A DNA stretch of 5,858 bases from assembly GCA_946480705.1 (NCBI GenBank), contig CAMLLF010000282.1:1-5858 (forward strand), read 5' to 3'. Under the pieces are notes generated by a model that saw only the letters and a program-made list of their open reading frames with translations, was not told the origin of the DNA and made no database searches. Positions within the stretch are counted from its first letter, which is position 1, and the number at the start of each line of letters is the position of its first letter. The position numbers were made by a program, and so were the translations under genes. Source of the stretch: an uncultured Lysobacteraceae bacterium (lineage in GTDB: Bacteria; Pseudomonadota; Gammaproteobacteria; Xanthomonadales; Rhodanobacteraceae). Below, one piece after another: positions 1 to 5,858 of the stretch.

Positions 1-244
1 CGGACCGACTTGCGCGCATCGCCAGCATGCCGCGCACGGTGGTCTGCGGCGCCGCGACGAGGCCGAGTTCCTCCAGGTCGGACATGACGTTGCGGATCGT
101 GGCCGGACTGACGTCGAGACCCGAGGTCCGCGCCAGCGCGCGCGACCCGACCGGCTGCCCGTCGGCCACGTACTGGGAGACGAGCGTCCGCAGCAGCTGG
201 CGCGCGCGCGGGTCGAGCGGTAAGCGAGGATCGTGTCGCGACAT
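1..244 (-). CDS. hrcA: Heat-inducible transcription repressor HrcA, N-terminal part (truncated by window edge)
   Basis: HrcA is the DNA-binding repressor of class I heat-shock operons (grpE-dnaK-dnaJ, groESL) and binds CIRCE operators. The visible 81 residues contain the family's winged-helix N-terminus: [20 protein letters not shown] at about residues 15-34, then [20 protein letters not shown] at 41-60 with the recognition helix. The rest of the roughly 350-residue protein lies outside the window. From residue 67 (bases 46 to 1) the sequence stops resembling HrcA. The family normally continues with a PHTSAGRxPT-type motif, but here it reads [16 protein letters not shown] and no other frame restores the motif. 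The start is taken at the ATG at 244-242. An in-frame ATG lies four codons upstream (256-254), but neither has a good Shine-Dalgarno sequence. The gene is divergent from recN. Confidence 0.88.
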   Translation of the reverse strand, partial: MSRHDPRLPLDPRARQLLRTLVSQYVADGQPVGSRALARTSGLDVSPATIRNVMSDLEELGLVAAPQTTVRGMLAMRASRS

Positions 245-251
245 GGCCCGC

Positions 252-257
252 AGCATA
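252..257 (-). promoter_or_regulatory. Possible -10 element of hrcA, implying a very short or absent leader
   Basis: On the minus strand TATGCT (257 to 252) matches a -10 hexamer. Transcription would begin about 6-8 bases downstream, essentially at the ATG at 244, so the mRNA could be leaderless. This fits the lack of a Shine-Dalgarno sequence before either candidate start. No convincing -35 hexamer is seen, so the call is weak. Confidence 0.28.
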
Positions 258-312
258 GCAGCACCGCCCGGCGCATCCGCAGCCGCGAACGCCGGTTTTT
301 CGCGCGCGCGTC

Positions 313-342
313 TTGGGCCTTGAGACGCCTTCGCGCTAGAGT
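313..342 (+). promoter_or_regulatory. Candidate sigma-70 promoter of recN
   Basis: A -35-like TTGGGC (313-318) and a -10-like TAGAGT (337-342) are separated by 18 bp, placing transcription start near 349 and giving a leader of about 25 bases. The hexamers are only moderate matches. No LexA operator (CTG-N10-CAG with an AT-rich core) is seen, although recN is SOS-controlled in many gammaproteobacteria. Confidence 0.38.
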
Positions 343-1142
343 GCGCGCCCTCGCCCTGCGCCCGGAAAACGCGATGCTGCGCTCGCTGTACGTCAAGGAC
401 TTTGCCATCGTCGGCGAGGCCGACATCGCGTTCCAGACCGGCCTGAGCGTCGTCACGGGCGAAACCGGCGCCGGCAAGTCCCTGCTCGTCGACGCGCTGC
501 TGCTGCTCGGCGGCGGCCGCGCCGACGCCGGCGTGATCCGCGCCGGCTGCGAACGCGCCGAGCTCACCGCCGAATTCGACATCGCCGCCGCGCCGGCCGC
601 CCGCGACTGGCTGGCCGCCGAGGAACTCGACGACGACGGCGCCTGCCGGCTGCGCCGCGTGATCCGCGCCGAAGGCAGTTCGCGCGCCTGGATCAACGGC
701 CGCCCCGTGACGCTCGCGCAGCTGTCCTCGCTGGCCGAACGCCTGATCGAGATCCACGGCCAGCACGAACATCAGGCCCTGCTCGACCGCGGCCACCAGC
801 TCGAACTGCTCGACGCGTTCGGCGACCACGCCGCCGAACGCGCCGCGGTCCGCGAGCCGGCGCGACGCTGGCGCGAGATCGGACAGCGCATCGCCGCGAT
901 CAGCAGCGGCGGCGATCACGGCGAGCAGCTCGCGCTGCTCGAACGCCAGCTCGACGAGCTCGATCGTCACGCACTCGGCGAAGCGGAACTCGCCGAACTG
1001 AACGACCTGCACAAGCGGCTCGCGAACGCGGGCCAGCTCGTCGCCGGCAGTGCTGCGGTCGCCGATCTCATCGACGGCGACAGCGAGTTCGCGCTGCGCC
1101 GCTCGCTCGCGCGCGCGCGCCAGGAGCTGGCCCGTCTCGCCG

Positions 1143-1247
1143 AACTCGACCCGGTGCTGGTGCGGTTCCTCGTTGAAGTGGATCAGTTCCCGGCCGTCCG
1201 AGAGACGGATGGCCGTACGGTCCTTGAACGTAACTCGACCCGGTGCT
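1143..1247 (+). repeat. 89-bp insertion in recN bounded by a perfect 16-bp direct repeat
   Basis: The 16-mer AACTCGACCCGGTGCT occurs at 1143-1158 and again at 1232-1247, offset by 89 bp. The bases just outside differ, so the repeat is exactly 16 bp. Between the copies lie 73 bp (1159-1231) with no counterpart in RecN. Deleting one copy plus the 73 bp rejoins LDPVL to APTAEAVE in frame. A repeat flanking foreign DNA resembles a long target-site duplication or a junction made through short homology. It could also be a misassembly. No transposase or terminal inverted repeats are present. Confidence 0.85.
1191..1215. repeat. Imperfect inverted repeat inside the recN insertion
   Basis: Bases 1191-1200 pair with 1206-1215 to form a 10-bp stem containing one G-T pair (1196/1210), with the loop AGAGA at 1201-1205. 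It lies wholly in the foreign 73-bp segment. It could be a small palindromic element, or simply a by-product of GC-rich coding sequence on the other strand. Confidence 0.4.
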
Positions 1248-2120
1248 CGCACCGACAGCCGAGGCGGTCGAAAGCCTCGAGATCCAGCTCGGCGAAATCG
1301 GCGACGCGCTGTCACGCTATCAGGACGGCCTCGAAGTCGACCCGGAGCGCTTGGCCGATACCGAGACGCAACTGTCGAAACTCCACGAGCTGTCGCGCCG
1401 GCACAGGCTGCCGATGGGCGAGCTGAAGATCCGCGCCGAAGAAATCCGCGGCGAAGTCGACGCGCTGCGCAACGCCGGCTCGCGGCTGGAAACGCTGGAA
1501 CATGAACGCGCCGCCGCGGTCGCCGACTACCGCAGGGCCGCCGAGGCGCTGAGCCGCCGCCGCAACGAGACCGCCGCGCGGCTCGCCGTCGACATTTCCG
1601 CGCTGATGGGCGAACTCGGCATGAGCGGCGGCCGCTTCGAAGTCGCGCTGGAGCCCGCCGCGAAGTCCGACCCCGATCCGCTCGGCGCCGAACGCTGCGA
1701 ATTCCTCGTCAGCGCCAATCCCGGCCAACCGCCGCGCGCGCTGCGCAAGGTCGCCTCCGGCGGCGAACTCTCGCGCATCAGCCTCGCGATCGAAGTCGCC
1801 GCGCTCGGTCTCGACGACGTCGGCACCATGGTGTTCGACGAAGTCGATTCGGGCATCGGCGGCGCGGTCGCCGAAGTCGTCGGACAGAAGCTGCGCCGGC
1901 TCGGCAGCGCGCGCCAGGCGCTCTGCGTGACCCACCTCCCCCAGGTCGCTGCGCAGGGTCATCGCCACTTCCGCGTGAGCAAGGTCAGCGTCGACGGCCA
2001 GACCTTCACGCGCATCGATGCGCTCGACGACAAGTCCCGCCGCGAAGAGATCGCGCGCATGCTCGGCGGCATCGAGATCACGAAGGAATCGCTCGCGCAC
2101 GCCAAGCAGATGCTGGAGCG

Positions 2121-2143
2121 CGCGGCACGCGAATAGCGCCGCG
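2121..2143. terminator. Possible stem-loop terminator at the recN / radical SAM convergent junction
   Basis: CGCGGC (2121-2126) pairs with GCCGCG (2138-2143) around an 11-base loop that contains the end of recN and its stop codon. Only three T residues follow (2144-2146), so intrinsic termination would be weak. The two genes converge with only 9 bp between their stop codons, so any shared terminator must overlap coding sequence, as this one does. Confidence 0.28.
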
Positions 2144-2145
2144 TT

Positions 2146-3939
2146 TCAGCGCATCGTTTCTGTCGAAAAGTCGGCGTGCGCCTCGAACGTGGCGCTGTCG
2201 TCGACGTCGCGATTGATGAACAGCGGGCAGCGTACGCACATCCCGGGCTCGTTGCCCGCCACCATGTCGCGCCGGAGCGCCGCGAGCCGGCGGTCGTTCC
2301 AGATCGCTTCGAACGGCCTGCCGTCCATGCGCCCGAACGGCTTGTCCGTGTGGCAGTCCGAATACGGAAACACGTTCGAGCGCGCGTCGATGTACAGCGA
2401 ATCGAACGGTTTGCGGCAACGCACGTGGCAGGCGCCCGTCCCGGCCGCGACCTGCAGACGGACCGTGCGCCTGCCGAGCATGAGCCGGTTGCCGTTGCGC
2501 TCGCGCGCGATCACGCAGATCTGCACGGTCCCGTCGGCCGTCTGCGCCGGCAGATCGCGGCGCCGCAGCGTGAACGCCCATCCGGCCCGGTGCGCATGCG
2601 GTTCGTCCGAATAGGCGCCGACCACGTCGCCACGCGTCGCGTTGTGGAAACGCGCGCGGCCGAGCGGCACGAGCCCGTCGGCGTCGATCGCTGCGGGCGG
2701 ATCGCCGGGTACGGGTTCGCGGCCGATGCAGACGTCGGCGATGCCCTCGCGCGCAAGCGCCCAGCCCGAAATCTCCACGCTCGGCGAATAGAAATTCACG
2801 TCGCCGTCCGGCGTATCGAACGCGCCGAGAATCGGATGCGGCGGTGCGGCCGCCGCCGGCGCTGCCGGAGCGCCGCGCAGCCGCCGCCACAACGCGGCGA
2901 CTCTGCCGCGGGCCGGCTGCGGCACCGGCGCGGCGGCCGGCGCCTCGCCGACGCATTGCGAATGCGCGGGAAACCCGTCGACGTCGAAATAGTCGCAGGC
3001 GTTCGTCACCGTCACGCTGCCGCCACCGCTTTGCGAGATGCCGCTGATCGTCACCGTCACGCCGAGCGCCTGCGCGCGCTGCAGCGCACCGCGGATGCAG
3101 CGGTTCGCGTGCAGCTTGTCGTGCCGGGCCAGCGATTCGGCTTCCATGTCGAGCCCTTCGAACACGATCAAGTGACGGAACGCGACTGCGTCGACGCCGA
3201 GCCGCGCCGCGAGTTCGACGATCTCGACGAGTTCGTCGACATTGCTGCGCATCAGGGCCACGTTGAACTGCACGCGCGGCAGCCCGTCGCCGCGCGCGCG
3301 TCGTCGGGCCAGCAGCTTTTCGACATTGCCGATCGCGCGTTCGAGGCTGCCGCCGCGCAGGATGTGCGCGTACGTCTCCGCGCGCGCGGCGTGAACCGAC
3401 ACGCAGACTTCGGTGACGCCGGCCTCGACGATGCGCTCCACGAGCGTATCGCTCAGCAGATTGCCGTTCGTCAGGAAACTGATTTCGGGGAACCGATGGC
3501 TGCCCGCGATGCGCAGGATCTCGCCGAAATGCGGCGAGGCCGTCGGCTCGTAGGCCGCCGAGAGGACGAGCCGGCGCGTGTACGGCCGGATCGTCGCGGC
3601 AATGTCCGCGAAGGTCTCGGGCGCCATCAGCTGCGAGCGCTGATAGAACACCTCGTCGAAGCTGAAGTGGCACATGATGCAGCGCAGATTGCACTTGTTG
3701 ACGATGTCGACCAGCACCGTCAGCGACTCCGGCCGCAGCTGCGACATTTCCGCGGCCTTGCGCATCACGTCGTCGTCGAACGACGCGAGCTTGGACAGCC
3801 AGCCCGATGTTTCGGCGAGGCCGCGCCCCGGATGCGGCCCGATTTCGCGCGGCGCCATGCGCAGCCCCCGCGCGGTCCGCCGCACGCTCGCGTCGAGCGG
3901 TTCGGGTAGCTGTTCGTCGGCGTCGGGAGAACCGTGCAT
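2146..3939 (-). CDS. Radical SAM protein with SPASM-like C-terminus and an inserted beta-domain
   Basis: This 597-residue protein is predicted to be cytoplasmic. The radical SAM cluster motif CNLRCIMC places cysteines at 83, 87 and 90 after the usual first strand LTVLVDIVNKCN. Later core elements include VLSAAYEPTASPHF (125-138), ISFLTNGN (153-160, strand 3) and VCVSVHAARAETY (178-190). Residues 331-366 are a Pro/Ala/Arg-rich linker. Residues about 367-498 form a separate domain with repeated aromatic motifs (VEISGWALA, RAGWAFTLRR) like beta-sandwich domains attached to some cell-surface biosynthesis enzymes. Residues 504-571 look like a SPASM cluster domain: C504, C508, C529, then C568 and C571 in CVRC, with FEAIWNDRRLAALR between. 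Such enzymes use SAM and an extra Fe-S cluster to modify peptides, sugars or other substrates; the substrate here is unknown. ATG at 3939 is chosen because GGAG lies 7 bases upstream; a TTG at 3957 in the same frame is less likely. A second long minus-strand frame here is Arg-rich and lacks these motifs. Confidence 0.88.
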   Translation of the reverse strand: MHGSPDADEQLPEPLDASVRRTARGLRMAPREIGPHPGRGLAETSGWLSKLASFDDDVMRKAAEMSQLRPESLTVLVDIVNKCNLRCIMCHFSFDEVFYQRSQLMAPETFADIAATIRPYTRRLVLSAAYEPTASPHFGEILRIAGSHRFPEISFLTNGNLLSDTLVERIVEAGVTEVCVSVHAARAETYAHILRGGSLERAIGNVEKLLARRRARGDGLPRVQFNVALMRSNVDELVEIVELAARLGVDAVAFRHLIVFEGLDMEAESLARHDKLHANRCIRGALQRAQALGVTVTISGISQSGGGSVTVTNACDYFDVDGFPAHSQCVGEAPAAAPVPQPARGRVAALWRRLRGAPAAPAAAAPPHPILGAFDTPDGDVNFYSPSVEISGWALAREGIADVCIGREPVPGDPPAAIDADGLVPLGRARFHNATRGDVVGAYSDEPHAHRAGWAFTLRRRDLPAQTADGTVQICVIARERNGNRLMLGRRTVRLQVAAGTGACHVRCRKPFDSLYIDARSNVFPYSDCHTDKPFGRMDGRPFEAIWNDRRLAALRRDMVAGNEPGMCVRCPLFINRDVDDSATFEAHADFSTETMR

Positions 3940-3946
3940 GGCGTCG

Positions 3947-3950
3947 CTCC
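3947..3950 (-). promoter_or_regulatory. Shine-Dalgarno sequence deciding the radical SAM gene start
   Basis: On the minus strand GGAG (3950 to 3947) is followed by a 7-base spacer and then ATG at 3939. This favours that ATG over the in-frame TTG at 3957, which lies upstream of the site. Confidence 0.65.
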
Positions 3951-3981
3951 GTATCAATGCTCTGCCACAACTATCACGTCA

Positions 3982-4011
3982 GACGCTAACAGTTCATTGC
4001 GTCGACGCTAA
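3982..4011. repeat. Paired 8-bp direct repeat in the radical SAM gene upstream region
   Basis: GACGCTAA occurs at 3982-3989 and 4004-4011, spaced 22 bp start to start, about two helical turns. The second copy overlaps the perfect 10-bp palindrome GCGTCGACGC (3999-4008). The pair sits 43-72 bp upstream of the radical SAM start codon and just upstream of the candidate btuB promoter. Same-face spacing is what tandem operator half-sites show, but no regulator is identified. Confidence 0.3.
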
Positions 4012-4051
4012 GGAATTGCCTTGACGGCGCCGCATCGTCGAGAGCGGTCGA

Positions 4052-4081
4052 TTGGCGCACGGGATCACGGCCTGTTAACAT
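4052..4081 (+). promoter_or_regulatory. Candidate sigma-70 promoter for the riboswitch-btuB transcript
   Basis: TTGGCG (4052-4057) and TAACAT (4076-4081) are separated by 18 bp, each matching four of six consensus positions. The predicted transcription start, near 4088, falls immediately before the first base-paired element of the cobalamin riboswitch, where it is expected. A better -35 match, TTGACG (4021-4026), has no -10 at proper spacing. Confidence 0.45.
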
Positions 4082-4091
4082 CCGCGCCGCT

Positions 4092-4266
4092 TCAGGTGGC
4101 GACTGGCGTATTCGGACGTCCAGACGCTTAAACGGGAAGCCGGTGAACAACCCGGCACTGCCCCCGCAACGGTAAACGAGCACAGCGCGGCAACAGGCCA
4201 CTGGAACGATCCGGGAAGGCGCCGCGTCGGAAATCCTCCGCTCGTGAGTCCGGAGACCGGCCTTGA
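4092..4266 (+). promoter_or_regulatory. Cobalamin (B12) riboswitch
   Basis: The aptamer carries the conserved blocks of the cobalamin family in order. They are GGGAAGCCGGTG (about 4134-4145), CTGCCCCCGCAACGGTAA (about 4158-4175), GGCCACTGG (about 4196-4204), GGGAAGGCGCCG (about 4213-4224) and the B12 box GAGTCCGGAGACCGGCC (4246-4262). A closing P1 helix can be drawn between UCAGG near 4092-4096 and CCUUGA at 4261-4266, so the outer ends are approximate. These RNAs bind adenosylcobalamin or a related form and lower expression of the downstream gene when B12 is plentiful. The next gene is a BtuB-type receptor, which fits. The first long block differs from the usual CCCCCGCAACTGT by G in place of T in ACGGT. 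Confidence 0.95.
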
Positions 4267-4413
4267 GCGGTCCGCTCGCGCTGCGAGCAGGGCCTGGTGG
4301 TGCTGCGGAGGGCGGCGCCGCGGCGATCAGCCCCCGGCCTGTCTCCGCTGTCCTCCTTCCGCGAACCGATGTTCTCGCTGTTGCACCGCGCGGGTGAGCG
4401 CGGAGGAAGACTC
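4267..4413 (+). promoter_or_regulatory. btuB leader / riboswitch expression platform with a sequestered ribosome binding site
   Basis: The 147 bases between aptamer and btuB contain no gene. A strong Shine-Dalgarno GGAGG (4402-4406) sits 7 bases before the ATG. Bases 4356-4363 (CTTCCGCG) can pair with 4399-4406 (CGCGGAGG) in an 8-bp helix with one G-U pair, which would hide the ribosome binding site. TCCTCC (4351-4356) gives an alternative 6-bp pairing with 4402-4407. No stem followed by a U tract is seen, so control of translation initiation is more likely than transcription termination. Two mutually exclusive hairpins lie at the 5' end of this stretch (4265-4277 and 4274-4288). Confidence 0.55.
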
Positions 4414-5858
4414 ATGCACCGTACGACGCTTTACGCGGCTATTGCCGCGCTCCTGACCCTGCCTGCCGCCCTGCGCGCGGAACCCGCGCCGCATACCCCG
4501 GAGCTCGACGACGTCATCGTCACCGCGACGCGCACGGCGGTCACGGTCGACGACAACCTCGCGCCGGTCAACGTGATCACGCGCGAAGACATCGAGCGCC
4601 TGCAGGCACGCTCGCTGATCGACCTGCTGCGCGGCCTGCCCGGCGTGTCCGTGTCCAACAACGGCGGCCCGGGCAAGCAGACCTCGCTGTTCCTGCGCGG
4701 CACCGAGTCGGACCACCTCCTCGTCCTTGTCGACGGCGTCCGCGTCGGTTCGGCAACGGCCGGCAGCGTCGCATTCCAGGATTTTCCGGTCGACCAGATC
4801 GAGCGCATCGAAGTCGTGCGCGGTCCGCGGTCGAGCCTCTACGGCTCCGAGGCGATCGGCGGCGTGATCCAGATCTTCACGCGTCGCGGCGCCGGACAGG
4901 GTCTCAATTCCAGCTTCAGCGCGACGCTCGGCAGCTACAACACGCGCGAAGCGACCGCGGGCGTCGGCGTCAACGGCGAGCGCGGCTGGTTCAATGCGAA
5001 CCTCGCTCATGCCGACACCGACGGCTTCAACTCCTGCCGCGGCCAGGTCACGCCGGGGGCCGGCTGTTTCGCCGACCAGCCCGACGACGATTCGTATCGC
5101 AATTCGTCGGTGACGCTCAACGGCGGCTGGCGCTTCGGCGAAGCCGGCGACCTGCAGGCGCATGCGCTGCGCGCCGAAGGCCGCAGCACCTATGACGGCA
5201 GCTTCGTCAACGAATCGGTGTACCGCGAACAGGTCGTCGGCACGAAGCTGCGCCTGCAGGCGCACGAGCGTCTCGTGGTCACCGCGAGCGCGGGCCAGAG
5301 CCAGGACTACTCCGACAACTTCGGCAACGGCACCTTCGTGAGCAAGTTCGACACGCAGCGCGACAACTACTCGCTGCAGGGCGACATCGGCATCGCCGAG
5401 CATCAATTGCTCAGCATCGGCGCCGACTATGTCGACGACCAGGTCGACAGCACGACCGTCTACGACGAAGACTCGCGCACCGTGACCGGCGTGTTCGCGC
5501 AGTATCAGGGCAGCGCCGGCGCGCACGATTTCCAGGCCAGCGTACGCAACGACGACAACGAACAGTTCGGCGCGCACACGACCGGCGGCGTCGCCTGGGG
5601 CTATGCCTTCGGCGACGGCCTGCGCCTCGTCGCGAACTACGGCACCGCGTTCAAGGCACCGACGTTCAACGAGCTCTACTTCCCGGGCTTCGGCAACGCG
5701 AACCTCAAGCCCGAGGAATCGCGCAGCGTCGAGGTCGGCCTGCGCGGCGCGGCCGGCGGCAGCCGCTGGGAACTGCATGCGTTCCAGACGCGTGTGGATG
5801 AACTCATCGCCTACGACGCGGCGCTGTTCGCGCCGAACAACATCGACGAGGCGCGCAT
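4414..5858 (+). CDS. btuB: TonB-dependent vitamin B12 receptor BtuB, C-terminus beyond the window
   Basis: This outer-membrane beta-barrel receptor takes up cobalamin using TonB-ExbBD energy. The reading frame is open from the ATG at 4414 to the window edge, 481 residues; E. coli BtuB has 614, so about 130 are probably missing. Residues 1-22 are a signal peptide, with likely cleavage after ALRA. A TonB box-like DDVIVTATRT is at 32-41. The plug domain spans about 42-158, with LVLVDGVRVG (103-112) and IERIEVVRGPRSSLYGSEA (129-147). Barrel strands follow. DDNEQFG (380-386), ANYGTAFKAPTFNELY (407-422) and GNANLKPEESRSVEVGL (427-443) closely resemble the equivalent stretch of E. coli BtuB. An early extracellular loop (about 200-230) holds two cysteines, C208 and C218, and an acidic DDD (224-226), reminiscent of the calcium-binding loops of BtuB. 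The upstream B12 riboswitch supports cobalamin as substrate. A long open frame on the opposite strand is a GC-composition shadow. Confidence 0.93.
   Translation, partial: MHRTTLYAAIAALLTLPAALRAEPAPHTPELDDVIVTATRTAVTVDDNLAPVNVITREDIERLQARSLIDLLRGLPGVSVSNNGGPGKQTSLFLRGTESDHLLVLVDGVRVGSATAGSVAFQDFPVDQIERIEVVRGPRSSLYGSEAIGGVIQIFTRRGAGQGLNSSFSATLGSYNTREATAGVGVNGERGWFNANLAHADTDGFNSCRGQVTPGAGCFADQPDDDSYRNSSVTLNGGWRFGEAGDLQAHALRAEGRSTYDGSFVNESVYREQVVGTKLRLQAHERLVVTASAGQSQDYSDNFGNGTFVSKFDTQRDNYSLQGDIGIAEHQLLSIGADYVDDQVDSTTVYDEDSRTVTGVFAQYQGSAGAHDFQASVRNDDNEQFGAHTTGGVAWGYAFGDGLRLVANYGTAFKAPTFNELYFPGFGNANLKPEESRSVEVGLRGAAGGSRWELHAFQTRVDELIAYDAALFAPNNIDEAR

Larger units (their letters stand above)
374..2136 (+). 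pseudogene. recN: DNA repair ATPase RecN, frame broken by an 89-bp insertion
   Basis: RecN is an SMC-like cytoplasmic ATPase that acts in recombinational repair of double-strand breaks. The start at 374 gives the canonical [14 protein letters not shown]-terminus. An open frame extends upstream, but its residues do not look like RecN. Walker A GETGAGKS is at residues 29-36 and the RecN signature [11 protein letters not shown] at about 127-137. The middle is Leu/Glu/Ala/Arg-rich coiled coil. The insertion falls near residue 262. As read, translation then runs 88 unrelated codons to a stop at 1424-1426, giving 350 residues. If 89 bp are removed, the frame continues as [15 protein letters not shown] and ends at 2136 with 557 residues, against about 553 for E. 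coli RecN. The C-terminal half has the ABC signature SGGELSR (restored residues 432-438), Walker B MVFDEVDSGIGG (456-467) and THLPQVAAQG (from about 490). Both halves are otherwise intact, so the break is recent or an assembly artefact. Confidence 0.93.

Noticed and set aside
321..347. Possible CIRCE operator between hrcA and recN
   Set aside because: Only one half-site-like GAGTGC (339-344) is present. The position of the other half (321-329) does not match TTAGCACTC.
245..373. LexA (SOS) box upstream of recN
   Set aside because: No CTG-N10-CAG with an AT-rich centre was found in the intergenic region.
1143..1426. Programmed frameshift in recN instead of an insertion
   Set aside because: No slippery heptamer is seen. 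The junction carries 73 bp of unrelated sequence and a 16-bp repeat, and RecN is a single continuous frame in other bacteria.
2176..3909. Long open frame of 577 codons on the plus strand opposite the radical SAM gene
   Set aside because: It is rich in Arg, Ala, Val and His, has no recognisable motif and mirrors the codon bias of the real minus-strand gene, which carries complete radical SAM and SPASM-like motifs.
2146..3939. B12-dependent radical SAM enzyme, suggested by the adjacent B12 riboswitch
   Set aside because: The protein has no N-terminal cobalamin-binding domain, and the riboswitch is on the opposite strand, reading toward btuB.
2078..3970. Long 630-codon minus-strand frame overlapping the radical SAM gene
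   Set aside because: Its product is extremely Arg/Ala-rich with low complexity, typical of an out-of-frame reading of GC-rich DNA, and it overlaps the end of recN.
4327..5778. Long minus-strand frame of 483 codons opposite btuB
   Set aside because: It has the composition of an antisense shadow and no domain. The plus strand has a signal peptide, TonB box and plug motifs, and is preceded by a riboswitch.

Overview
The window is GC-rich, roughly two thirds G+C, and has the codon use of a proteobacterium. Four protein genes are visible: hrcA, recN, a radical SAM gene and a BtuB-type receptor gene. The RecN and BtuB sequences and the hrcA/recN neighbourhood suggest a gammaproteobacterium, perhaps of the Lysobacterales (Xanthomonadales) group. 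That placement is an inference.

Layout. At the left edge is the 5' part of hrcA on the minus strand, the heat-shock repressor, cut by the window edge. It is transcribed divergently from recN, the SMC-like DNA repair ATPase, with about 130 bp between them. recN is full length in content but interrupted. An 89-bp insertion flanked by a perfect 16-bp direct repeat breaks its frame in the middle of the coiled-coil region. Removing exactly 89 bp restores a 557-residue RecN of normal length. recN converges tail to tail, with a 9-bp gap, on a 597-residue radical SAM protein gene on the minus strand. That protein carries an extra predicted beta-domain between its radical SAM core and a cysteine-rich SPASM-like end.

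The region from about 3940 to 4413 is a regulatory intergenic stretch. It holds the upstream region of the radical SAM gene with a short spaced direct repeat, a plausible promoter, a clear cobalamin (B12) riboswitch on the plus strand, and a leader in which the ribosome binding site can be paired away. The riboswitch leads into a TonB-dependent outer-membrane receptor gene of the BtuB type, which runs off the right edge.

How the parts work together. The riboswitch and btuB form a coherent unit: vitamin B12 uptake repressed by B12. hrcA and recN are stress-response neighbours. The radical SAM gene has no visible functional partner here. The two anomalies, the insertion in recN and the loss of HrcA similarity in the last 46 bases at the left edge, may be real mutations or assembly errors. 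The inserted segment reads like high-GC coding sequence on the opposite strand.
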